Shown: in pieces, positions 25,410 through 37,000 of the stretch
Layout of the letters: each line of letters starts with the position of its first letter
Numbering within the stretch: position 1 is the first letter of the stretch
NCBI GenBank assembly: GCA_921293015.1
Contig: OV121081.1
Location: 3,968,001-4,032,000 of the forward strand
Direction of reading: 5' to 3'
Length of the DNA: 64,000 nucleotides
Source of the DNA: Phorcus lineatus
Lineage: Eukaryota > Mollusca > Gastropoda > Trochida > Trochidae
The notes under the pieces: generated by a model
The model's database searches: none
What the model was told of the DNA's origin: nothing
Seen by the model: the letters and a program-made list of their open reading frames with translations, nothing else
Translations under genes and position numbers: made by a program

Positions 25410-26696
25410 ATGCATTGTACTGCACTGGGCAGTGTCCTGGTCGTCTTCGCCATCTTCTCAACTTTCTCACCCATCATCCAGGCCAAGTCAAGAAGTACGT
25501 GTTCTTTGTACCTTTTAGGATAAGGGTTTCCAATTCCTCATATGTTAAGTCGGCTTTTGTTCAGAGGTCGGACTGCCTCATTTTGTTCATTATCAGCTAT
25601 CAAATTGATTATTTGTATTTCATTGACATCCAAAGTTCGTTTTGCATCTTTAAAACATGTCAATGAAGGTTTTGCTCAAAGAAATATTCATTATTGTTAT
25701 TAAGAATATCAGATAAAAAAGGGATCGAGATAAAATTATGTTTTTGCGACAGGTGCCCGTTCTGTGCTCAATGAGTTTAGAGTGAAGGAGAGGGCCTACA
25801 GATTATCCTGCCGGAGACACAACTGTACTGTGTGAGTCTCTTTCCTAAATACTTATTCATGAATATACACAGCATCAATCTGTTTGAAAGGTACTTTAGA
25901 TATATGAATGGCAAAAATCAATAGGAATATATGGATAACGACTTCTTTATTCATGACAAGAAACGTTACCATAAACGTCTATCAATAAAGAATAAAGAAT
26001 CTATGTCCAACTGTCGCATATAATGAATAAAGAAGTTGCGAATAATATACGTTTCTCAATCTACGATTAACTTTTCAAAATAAGATGTAGTTCTACCCTG
26101 TACACGTTGATGCATAAAGATAGAAAGTATGAATGACGTGTACATCTGTTGATTAGTCTTTTGAGCAATTGTTTGAAGGTCGAGAATTAAACACTGTCGG
26201 ACAGTAAATGAGTAATCGTTTTAACCAAAAATGAAATTAACATTTACCGAGATTTTCATACGAAAGGCAGTGCTTACTTAGTATTTTAAAAGCTTCTACA
26301 TAAAGAACCTATGATATTGGATGTAACAACCTTTAAACTTGAAAATGAACGTTGTTATGTGCAAGTTGCGCTGTTGGTCTGTACTCTAACGTTACATATG
26401 GCATCAGTGTATAACGCCTGATTCCGTCCTACAGGCTACCAGCATGCCGTAACCCCCGGGGCTGGTCGATCTGGGGGTCTGACACGGGGTGCTGTGGGAA
26501 CTACCAAGGGTGCTGTCGCCTCGCATCCGTATATTGCTGGGCCCACGACGTGTTGTGTCGGTGCTGCGATTACGGCTTCTTCCTGTGCGGACCCCTCTGT
26601 ACCAAGGAGCCGGACTGTCCCGTGGAGAGGGAGATGGGCAGCGGGGAGATCCACGTTATTGACAGCCCTGTTAAAGATGTTCGGACAGATGCGTGA
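25410..26696 (+). CDS. Secreted cysteine-rich protein, 141 aa, three exons
   Basis: Coding exons 25410-25494, 25753-25831 and 26435-26696 join in matched phases (1, then 2) with GT-AG introns into a 141-residue protein ending TGA. Residues 1-25 are a signal peptide (hydrophobic core LGSVLVVFAIFSTFSPII, likely cleavage near QA-KS). The mature part contains 14 cysteines: C48, C53, C59, C74-C75, C81-C82, C89, C96, C98-C99, C106, C110 and C116. The order is C-X4-C-X5-C-X14-CC-X5-CC-X6-C-X6-C-X-CC-X6-C-X3-C-X5-C. The even number suggests seven disulfides. There is an N-glycosylation sequon at N52-C-T and an acidic, cysteine-free tail after 117. The acceptor at 25394 in front of the ATG implies a non-coding first exon. 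I do not recognise the fold; it is not an obvious EGF, VWC, Kazal or granulin pattern. Extracellular location is inferred from the signal peptide. Confidence 0.85.
25929..26045. repeat. Foldback of the AACTTCTTTATT family, in intron 2 of the cysteine-rich gene
   Basis: Left arm CGACTTCTTTATTCAT (from 25939) and right arm ATGAATAAAGAAGTTGCG (26023-26040) are inverted copies separated by about 70 bases that contain two tandem AATAAAGAAT words. It shares its arm sequence with the 78-bp palindrome at 58730. Confidence 0.65.
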
Positions 26697-29479
26697 CCAC
26701 TGTGGTAGACCAACAACTTGCTGCCTTTGCTTCTGTCTCGAAATTCCCTTCTCGAGAGTCCCTCAAAGTTAGCAGTTTAGCAGTATGGGTCAAGAGTGCC
26801 CTAGTAATAAGGGAGGGATAACTGTTGGTAAATGCATCAGGTTAATAACGCCCTCTTAGAGAAGGGAACTACATCATTTTACCACCATTGTACCGATGCA
26901 CTTAGCCCTTTGGTGAAGTATCTTTAGCAACGAATCATCAGCTAAACTCAAATGATTACGGTAAAGGGATTTTAAGGTCCCTTTGGTCAAATCTCACTCT
27001 GATCTTCTCAATTTATTATATATAAATGAATAATTTAAGTCTTACGTAGTTCATAACAGCAGCGCTATAATGTACTTCATGACCAACTGTGTCAAAACCT
27101 TCAATGAAGTTGAAATTAGTTCTGTGGGAATTGGAACTGGAAAAATATGTTTTATAAAAAATATAAAATATGGTTTATGTGATCGTTGTTAGTGCCCTCG
27201 CAATTCAATGATTTCAACTCATTGTGATGTTTCCTCAAATTAGTTTATGATGCAGCGATCGTCATGTTCGATTGTTTGGACTTGTTTTCAATTTACCAAT
27301 TGCAATTTACTGTTTCAAGTGCACTAAGCCTTTTTCAGTTTCAGTTTCATTTAAAACTTGTCCTTACAACATCGAAATATATGTTGTGAAGCGACTTTAT
27401 TTTGTTAGAGTGATAAAATTCCCTTACGAAACAGTAGAGAGGAAAGACTGTCGTCAAAAATACAACTTTCCGGTGCCTTATTATTAAATTTGAATATGTA
27501 CATACTATACAGTGAGGTTATTTCAATTTGCATAGTGCATTATACATGTATATAGGCAACTTGTATATCCTCCAGTAAAAAAATTTTAAAAATAAAAGAA
27601 TTTCACATTTGAATCTCGAATTAAAAACCTTTTCATACATATGACCCTCTCACTGGATGCTTGTTTATTCCCTTTGAGAAAAAGCAAATAAAAACAATTG
27701 TAGACGCTATGGATTTCATTCGATCTATTCTTTAGAGAAACTTCTGAGTTGTTGAGCGTCAAATGCCAAACTGAATCATTTGTGTCGATTTCTTAAAGTT
27801 GCTAATAAGTATCATTTTATTGACAATCGTTTTCGTACAGTGAATCTGAGGGTAAAATGTAGCAACTTCGATCGAAAAATGGACAATGACGAACGGGAAT
27901 AAGTGAAACGTAATTTTGGAAAGTTATCTTATTCAGGAAGAAGGCGAATTAGGGATTGATTGTGTTTCACAGTCAATACAATTAATATTCATGATAATAA
28001 AACGTAAGAGCGCAACGTTGCATTAAATACTTCCGGTCTTTTCCATTCATTTTATTACCTGACTATGTAATATGGTAAATAACTTACGAGGTACATTACC
28101 TTTGTACCGTTAGTAACGACAGACATGCATTATCTATAAATTCGTTGAATATACGAAATATTGGTGTGCACTTGTGCCTTTAACCCCTACAATTTTCTTT
28201 TGAAAAACGTTGTTGCTATGTTGGCGAGTAGTATATGTAACTGTCCATGTAAATTGTTACTTAAAATATCACAAACGTACACGTTTTGTTGTCATATCAT
28301 TAAAATGTTGAGTTGAATTTGTCTTTAAGTTTTTGTTATTACTGTACTCTGGAATTAGATATCAAAAAATCATATCATATTTTGGAATACATTTCAAGTT
28401 TGAATGGTAATTTGTTTTTCTTAACTTTCTTAACTTTGCCTTTGACAGTTTTGTTAAATCAACCCATTTTTTAATATTTTAACAAATTAACAAACTGTGA
28501 TCAAACGAGATCACAGATATATGTTTCATGTACACTAGCTACTCATATGGGTAAGACTCAGTCATAAGTATCCTCTCTATAGTCAGAAAATGTATATTCT
28601 TTTGAATTTTCTCATTACTTAGATGGTCAATTGATCAGCCACAAAGGCAAAACATTTGGAAAAGAATCCTGTTCTTTCTTGCCTCTTCTCAATCTTTTAT
28701 TATACTGTTTTATGTTAGAACATCTTTCTTTATACATTGCAAATATGGAAATTTTTCTGTATACAAAGCCAAAGGATCTGTAGATTATCAGGTATTGCAT
28801 ATTTACCCAAAAAGTTTAAGATAAAGGCAAAACAGAGCACTACCCAGCTTGTCTTATAACAGACAGACAGAATTAACAATCTAATATCTTACTTGTCAAG
28901 ACATAAGTACACCAAATTTCATTATCTTTGTTCTATACTTTCTGAAAATGAAGAAACTAAAAACCACTTAAAGAGAACCCTTTCATCAGACCTGCTTACC
29001 TGAGTGAGTGAGTTTATGTAAACACAGTGTGGCAGTATTTCAGTCATTAGCAGCATGTGCAGGATAGCACTTAATGGACAAAAAAATAAGTTTTAAAAAC
29101 CATTAACATCAGCTGGATAGATGCCAGTGATATCCTGAATACTTTTATTAGAAGAGGTTCAAAATCTCAATACTGAAATAATGCTACATGTATGTTGTCA
29201 CATTGTCAGTACGAGATAAGGATGGAGATAAGGATGGGTATCGGCCCTCAATTTCTTTTCGTTTTTTCACACTTTGCCAACAACTTTCAGTAATATCACA
29301 TTTTTTCTTGTTACGTTTCTCTGCAATTTTACATGGAAATTGTAAATTTTAAAACCTCTGATATATTTAATGTTTTCAAAAGAGTGTATTGGTACATATC
29401 GTGTTGTTTCTGTATTGCAATATACCGATAATACTGCGTATCACAGATGCCCTCAGAGTGCTGCCCGACTGAAAAATCT

Positions 29480-29541
29480 TTGTCTCAACTCAATGTCTCA
29501 ACTCAATGTCTCAACTCAATGTCTCAACTCAATGTCTTAAC
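29480..29541. repeat. 13-bp minisatellite, about 4.5 copies
   Basis: Perfect tandem copies of TCTCAACTCAATG, the last one diverging to TCTTAACTCAG. Short, recent and in non-coding DNA. Confidence 0.9.
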
Positions 29542-29968
29542 TCAGATTCAATATTGTGGCTAAATACTGTACTCACTTATTCTTATCAATATTACACTCA
29601 TTTGAGCCTGTTTTAAACAAACATTTGATGTTTAGAATCACAAAAAGTCATAGTCAAGTTCTTGAATACAATGAGCATGATTTTCTGCGATGTCAACAAG
29701 TAGACAAGATGAGGCATATGTAGTTGTTGAAAACATAAAATACTTTTTCTACATATTATTCATTTATTTTCATTTGACAACACAGAAACATCTGCAATCA
29801 CAGCCTTTCTGTTCATAAAATAGTTTCATAGTATATTACATCATATTGCACAATTTACAAAAAAGCAGAACATTCATTTTATAACAACAAACATTCAATA
29901 TACTTAACATTGGCCCAGTTTTTATTACCTTCACAACTACAATATGTGAAATACTTATGAGCCTATAC

Positions 29969-30073
29969 CTAGATTTTGAAGCTCTCTTAGTGCTATGATG
30001 GTTATTGGTAGCTAACATTAATATCTGCCTTAGCTATCTATCTTATCTTAGCACTAAGAGAGCTTTAAAAATT
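29969..30073. repeat. Foldback MITE, family A copy 2
   Basis: Arms CTAGATTTTGAAGCTCTCTT and AAGAGAGCTTTAAAAAT are inverted, with inner words AGTGCTA and TAGCACT. The outer arm is the same family as the copy at 11563-11674 (shared GCTCTCTTAGTG / CACTAAGAGAGC), but with a different central part. Confidence 0.75.
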
Positions 30074-30494
30074 AATGTCCTGATGTGCATTTCATTGACT
30101 GACTTCCCCAGTTGAAGCAGTAAAACATAAGTGTAGACACTCCAAAGTCTCAAAACACTGGTTAACAATTGGGAACAAACACAATCATTGTTTTACTTGT
30201 ACAATAGCATCATTGATTATACTCAGAAAATGTTTCTATGTTCAGATTCTTGATAATTTAGTCCCAAAAATTACCTTTTTTTTTTTTGCACAAGTAACTT
30301 ATTACAAAAAACCCGAAAAAAATCTTTTATATAACTTAATACTGGTAAAGATTTCACTATTTCAGAATTCTTTCTCTGTTATAAATGTATCAATATCTGT
30401 ACCAGTCACTTATCATTTTGCATGATTTTTAAATCCTGGTATATTTAACTGCATTCAAGCTATTTGGTGTGAATTGAAAGCTGTTGTGTAAGTT

Positions 30495-33400
30495 CTAAGG
30501 AAATCGTCCCTGAGGCAAGCGCTGATGTGTAGGGGAGTCTGTGATAAGCGTCACCTGCACACAGAGAGACGAAATAATTATTCAGCGGTTAGAGTGTGTT
30601 GTTCTAAGAAATCTTTTACATTAAATGGATTTCATTAACAATCCTATCACGAAGAGCACATTCATTCATGCTATTCAACAATCTCATTACACAACAGTAT
30701 ATATTTACAATGATTCCGGTTGCTTACTAGTGTTGCAGTTTCTAATTGTTTTATTTTACTTATTAATCACTTTGAAGTGACATTTAAAACAAAACAATCC
30801 AAACAAAGACTGATATTCACATATTAGAAGCCATTTTTGTCTGTTTCTAACAATTCATACACTTAGCATACGGTTCATGATTACAGGATTAGACAGATAT
30901 AACAGAAACAAAGGTCTAGATTATCATAAAGCACTTGCCTTGTTAAACACTCCTCTTCCAAAATAGTCAGCAACCACAGAGAAACCATCTGGCGCTCTCT
31001 CCAGCTGTAGGATAGAACAACCCAGTGAAGGTTTTGTTGTTTAATAATCTCCAAGGTATTCATGCATTGTGTTACATCATTATTTCTTGCCAATTGACAT
31101 GACATCACAATTTTGAAGACTTGACACTACAACAATTACTTCTTAGTTCTTTCCAAAAGTGGTTTTAAAGTTGACACAAATGAATATTGTCTGAATTGTT
31201 TTTCTATTGTTCAAATTTTACTAATTCAAACTATTTGTGCAAGCAATATTAAGCTCTGAGGGTAAAACATCTCATTACTAAACCCAATAATCCTTACTTT
31301 TAAAAAAGTGTCAGGTTTGAAGTGAAAATGTGGCCATTAGTGTGAACACCTTTTCATCACCCAAGTAAGGGAAATTGACTTGCATAGCTTAATTAGATTT
31401 ATTATGTTTGTTTAACGACTACTTTTATTGATAAGTAAGGACTGTCATGGAATTGGTAACACTCATTTTCCTTTCCTTCACAACATATTATTTCCCTTGA
31501 CAACATATTATTTCCCTTGATAACCATGCTTTACAGCCAGTAGAGTAACAAGCTTGAGGGGACCCACCTGATTGTGAAAGTGTTCATGGATATCTTTTGT
31601 TTGTTCTTGAGCCTGGATTATATCCATGATTTTTCTGAAAGACAATACAACACAAGAATTATCAGTATTCTGTTTGAGATCAAAAGTGTATGAATGCCAT
31701 CAGTTAACTATCGATTCAACTTAAGCATTTTTGGGTACATCCTGAAATCAAAAAGCCCAAGCACAAATTTGACCTATGCTGGACATGAAATTAAGATCTG
31801 CTTTTTACTAATTTCTATTTCTTTTGAATCAGCCAACCTATTCATATTTATAAAAAATAGAGCCATGGGCTCTGTAGCTCATCAGACTTTTGATAGAAAT
31901 AGGTGTTTGGGTTTAGACCATGGGGTCATGGGCAGTGTAGGAAAGATAGCCTGTCCCAACGTCCGACCAAATAAAAAAGGCCCATTGCCCATTTGGGGTC
32001 AAGGGGTCACCAAACCTAAAATTCAGAATCCCCATTGTCCAAGGAGTCTACACACAACTATTAAGCTATCAAGACCTTTTGGAACTGGAGAAGAAGATGA
32101 AAGTAGGATTTTTAGGTTTTGACCCCTGTGACCCCATTTGGGGTCATGGGGTCACCAAACCTACAATTTAGAATCCCCGTTGGCCAAGGAGTCTACACAC
32201 ACCTTTTCAGCTCTCTAGACCTTTTGGAACTAGGGAAAAAGATGAAATTAGGTTTTTTAGGTTTTGACCCCTGTGACCCCATTTGGGGTCAAGGGGTCAC
32301 CAAACCTACAATTCAGAATCCCCATTGTCCAAGGAGTCTACACACAACTATTAAGCGATCAAGACCTTTTGGAACTGGAGAAGAAGATGAAAGTAGGATT
32401 TTAAGGTTTTGACCCCTGTGACCCCATTTGGGGTCATGGGGTCACCAAACCTACAATTTAGAATCCCCATTGTCCAAGGAGTCTTCACACAATTTTTCAG
32501 CTCTCTAGACCTTTTGGAACTAGGGAAAAAGATGAAATTAGGTTTTTTAGGTTTTGACCCCTGTGACCCCATTTGGGGTCATGGGGTCACCAAACCTACA
32601 ATTTAGAATCCTCGTTGGCCAAGGAGTCTACACACACCTTTTCAGCTCTCTAGACCTTTTGGAACTGGAGAAGAAGATGAAAATAGGTTTTTAAGGTTTT
32701 GACCCTTGTGACCCCATTTGGGGTCATGGGGTCATGAAATCTACAATTTAGAATCCCCATTTGCCAAGGAGTATGCACATAAAATTTCAGCTCTCTAGAG
32801 TCATTGGTTCTGGAGAAGAAGTCGAAAAAGTGAAAAGTTTACGGACGGACGGACGGATGGACGGATGCCGGACGCCATGCCATGCCATAAGCCCATCGGG
32901 TCTTTCAGACCTGATGAGCTAAAATAGTTCATATCAATATATATTTACCTATTTTCTGCAGCACACACAGGGCATTCAGTGTCATTTTCTGCATAACTCT
33001 CGAAACAGCTGAAAGACAGGGAAACAAATGTCCACAAAATGTAATAATCAAAGCAATTCAATATTTTCTTAGCATATGTTTGTACCAATGCCTGAAGTAC
33101 AGCATAAGGATTTAGCATTATCTATTCATGTCATAAAGAAATGGACTATCTAAAGAACTTGTTCTGATAATGGCATTATTGGTACCCATTTCATCTATGA
33201 TAGACTGCACTCACTGTTTTTGTTTCCAAAGGATTGTAATCATTTTTACTAATTTACAACTTGCCTATCAATAAAGCAAGGCTGCACTCACAACAATACT
33301 TGTTGGTTGTCTCGAATGGATTGTAATTATGTTTTACTTATTTTACAACTAACTTGCCCTATGAATGGATGAGAGGCTGTACTCACTGTTGATGGTAGGA

Positions 33401-34034
33401 GTGAGGTTCACACAGGAAGTGCACTGACGGGAGCTCCAGTGGGTGGTTACAGATGTTACACTTGGACGCCTGGAAGATCTTTGCACTGGGACACGAGAAA
33501 AGTTTATTTACCAGAGAACTATCATGAAAAAATTTATGGTGAACATTTTTGGAATCTTTCTTTTAGTGCCATTTAAGAGGACGTGTAAGGAATCATATAA
33601 CAAACTGGTTAATATGTAAGCAAGATAACAAATCTGTAAGGAAACATGATACCCAGATCATAAATGATCAGCTCAACTTAGTAAGAGTCATCACTCTTTC
33701 TACATTGTCTTGAGATTACTGTAAGATGGCTTTATCGACAGAATGGCTATTTCTTATTTTATAGAAAACAGTTTCTTTATCAAAACAAATAGTGTATGTG
33801 ATGGGTTCAACATAGTCCCTGATTATTCCTCAACATTTGCTTACAGTCAACCTAATCAAGTAATAAAGGAACAAAAGAATACAACAAACGAATGGTAAAA
33901 TGTGGCACTGACGATGTTTTGAGCTCCTCGATCTGAATGCGCTTCCTGTCCGAGTCCTCCTTGTACTGTTTGATAAGCCGCTCATCCTCCGCGATCTGGT
34001 CGTTCTCCAGCTGTAGTCGGCGGATAATATAGTC
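30495..34034 (-). CDS. VPS11: VPS11 exons 24-29, coiled coil, RING-H2 and tail
   Basis: Exons: 34034-33913, 33485-33387, 33008-32949, 31634-31568, 31004-30939, 30554-30495 (residues 760-916). Exon 24 is a charged coiled coil. The RING is split over exons 25 and 26: C809-X2-C812-X12-C825-X2-H828-X2-H831-X2-C834-X10-C845-X2-C848, all eight metal ligands present. The spacer between C825 and H828 is two residues (EP), against one in human VPS11. The tail contains DIIQAQEQTKDIHEHF and DGFSVVADYFGRGVFNK and ends GRFP-stop. Intron 28 uses a GC donor (AAG|GCAAGT at 30939). Confidence 0.95.
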
Positions 34035-37000
34035 CTGACAACATATCAACCATGAATATTTAATTGATAAAGTCTTGAGGACATAAAAACAATGATTATT
34101 TCAACAAAATGGAATAACGAATATTTCTACATTTACCATTTAATTAAATTAATTTTTATTTTTGTTTGTAATGAACACTTTCTTAATGAAGCACTTGGTC
34201 TAATGACATTTTATCATTTCTTGGTTCAGTGACACATATAAGCATGTAAATTGTGTTTTCCATCCCATATATATGAAACAGCCAATACATTTTTCAGGTT
34301 TCATTCTATACAATATCAAGATCAGAAATGAATTCTTGAAATAGGAATGAAAGAAAGTTTTGAGTCATTGATTTAACTTTCACACCAACAGGCCTATAAA
34401 AGGCCTGCAAACATACTTGTTACTGGTTTCTTAGGGGAGAAAGTGTTAAGGATCCTTGCTAAATATTCCTGCAAACAGAATCAATAATTGACTAAGAAAG
34501 GCAGCTGTACCTTGACGACAGAGAGCGTTGCTGTGGAGTTGTGAGCGAGGGTCTGAATCACCAGCAGCGGGGGCAGGAGGTTCTTCTTGTCAATGTCTGT
34601 CTCGTTAGGGACAATGTCAGTGATATACGTGTAGATTGTGTTGAATAGTACAAGCACTAAGGAGTGCGTTAATGAGGATACAAAGGAATTGGCAAGGACA
34701 AATCAGGATGAAAGATTTCAACATAAGCATGGTGTTTTCAAGTCCAAAGGGAACCCTAAAGTAGAAAATGCTCCCAGGACAAACCCAAAACCAACCCACT
34801 GAAATCTGGGATAGGCTTTATTTAACCAGCGCCAGTCTTTTGGTTTTATTTAACAAGTCGTAGTTCTTTATAACTGCCTCCTTAGAAAGGTTTGGCACTT
34901 ACTAGATAACAGCAAAAGACCTTAAATTTTCATCCAAGGAAATACAAGCAACAATGGCATCATCCACTGTAACCTAACAAAGGATACGAGACAAGACCTC
35001 CATGAGCTGAGCCTTACAGTTCTCCTCCTTCCGGGCGAAGAATGACAGAGCTTGAACCCACAGGCTTGGGTCAATTTGGCTGACAGGAAAAAAAAAATTG
35101 AAATGATACAGTTGAAATATCATGATTATGACAAAAACGACAGGTGTTAAAATATAAAATTTGTATCATATTCACATACAGATCCATTTATTTTGAATGT
35201 CTATTTGTTAATGATAGATTTCTCCACGGAAGTTGAAACAATGGGTACCTGAACTTCTTGCAGGCATCAATGACGTGGACATATTCATCATGCTCCATAT
35301 GGTAGCGAAGTATCTGCTGGTAGCTGAAATACAAGGATACATACAGTTTTAATAAATAAATTTCATTTTTGAACACAAATGGATACAAACAAGCTGACAC
35401 CCCACCTTCATAACAGTACAAAACAAACAAAAACAAAAAAGGTAGAGAAACCCAAATTAACATGTAAAATAATCTCATTACGAAACTCATCACAGTGTCC
35501 AATTAAAAATCATTGGTTATTAGAACACAACTTCAATTATAAAATAGATCTTATTGTAGCCAGAATTCTATAGGAATTACTTATCATGTTAAAGGGTTAT
35601 CATGAATAAAATGCAATAACAGCATGTGTGAGACAGCAATAATGCATCATTCTGATGAATCTAATACAAGAAGCAGCGCAAGCAACTTACAGGTGAGCTT
35701 TTTCATACAGGTAGAGGATTCCTGCCTTGAAGTTGTTCATCTGACACAGTATGAGGGCCTGATCTATGTCATACCTCGACTGGAACATGGATAAATACAT
35801 AACAGGAGTTGAATAAGACCAAGATGAAAAGAAAGGCATGCCATTAGAGCCAATGGTTCTTATGATCAAGAGGCTAAATGCTCTATCTTATAAGATAATA
35901 TTAAACCAATGAGAGAATACTTCTTCCAGCTATAAAGACTTGAAGCTTAAAACTTTACAAACTTTTAAGTTAGAAATTTTGAAATGACAAATAATAATAC
36001 ATTTATTTATCAACACTGATAAAATAAAAAACTATTATTTTTTCCAGACTACCTTAACAAATTTCTGAAAATTATACAATTGTTGGTCAATCCACTACTA
36101 TGAGCTTTTTTAAGTTTTAAACTTGAAAATGTACTTACATCAGGATTTTTAAGTAGCTCAAGTGTACGTCTTTCTCTCTTGACTTTCATCTGTAAACACA
36201 AAACACACGTTATTGTTAACTTCAGTCAACATTGACCAAAAGATTCAACAGTCTTTAGGGGTGAAGATTTCATGATGGTTCTAGTCATATTCAACATCAC
36301 AATCGTATTTTAACTATACATATGAAAGTTATGGATATATCTCACCACACTAATTTCATCATGATGAATACATTGACATGAGTAAAACAGAGGGGAAAGA
36401 CGTCAGATGTAACAAGAAAGAGTGAATTTCATTAGAAGTGCCACTGTCAAGAATGCAGTTTGGGCTCATGATAATGACAATGATATTCCAATGGAAATAT
36501 TTCCCAACCTTTAGATGTCTGATGATGGGGAGAAAATGCTCCACGAAACGTAACTAAATTTTTCTCCTTGAAGCTTGTACCTTCTGTTGATTTATATGTT
36601 TGGCGAATACTCCCCCTACTTTTATACTTTACTAGTGTTTAACCACATTAGCTGTATTCACCCGCATCCGCATGTAATTAACAGAAAATCACTCCCTTCA
36701 AACCCCACATGGATAAGCGCTGCTAACTCCCAGTAAGAAGATAGTTATTTAAGTGGTTGACAGAGCATAAAGGAAATCACTGACATGGTGGCAAGTTTCC
36801 ATTGATGTAATGTTGCAAGACGATTCATACAACTATGATATTATAACATGGGTAAGCAAGATACAAGAGACTACAGTAGACGTAGGTATCAACAACAAAG
36901 ACAACTGGCTCAGTGTCACATACCGTCATGTCCTTCTCGCGCGTCATGTGATGCAGTAGGAGCTCCAGGAGAGTGTTGTACACTAGGTTGGTTGAGTACG

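Larger units (their letters stand above)
26697..30494. other. Intergenic, gene-poor
   Basis: Probable 3' UTR of the cysteine-rich gene followed by AT-rich DNA without supportable exons. Possible poly(A) signals AATAAAA occur near 27592 and 27687. A 13-bp tandem repeat (TCTCAACTCAATG, about 4.5 copies) lies at 29480-29541 and a foldback MITE at 29969-30073. Confidence 0.4.

Noticed and set aside
26436-26772. Two ORFs of 72 and 92 codons on opposite strands
   Set aside because: Shadows of exon 3 of the cysteine-rich protein; the splice-consistent frame is different.
31694-32606. Plus-strand frames reading DPCDPIWGQGVTKP
   Set aside because: Repeated peptide is generated by the 145-bp tandem unit within a VPS11 intron.
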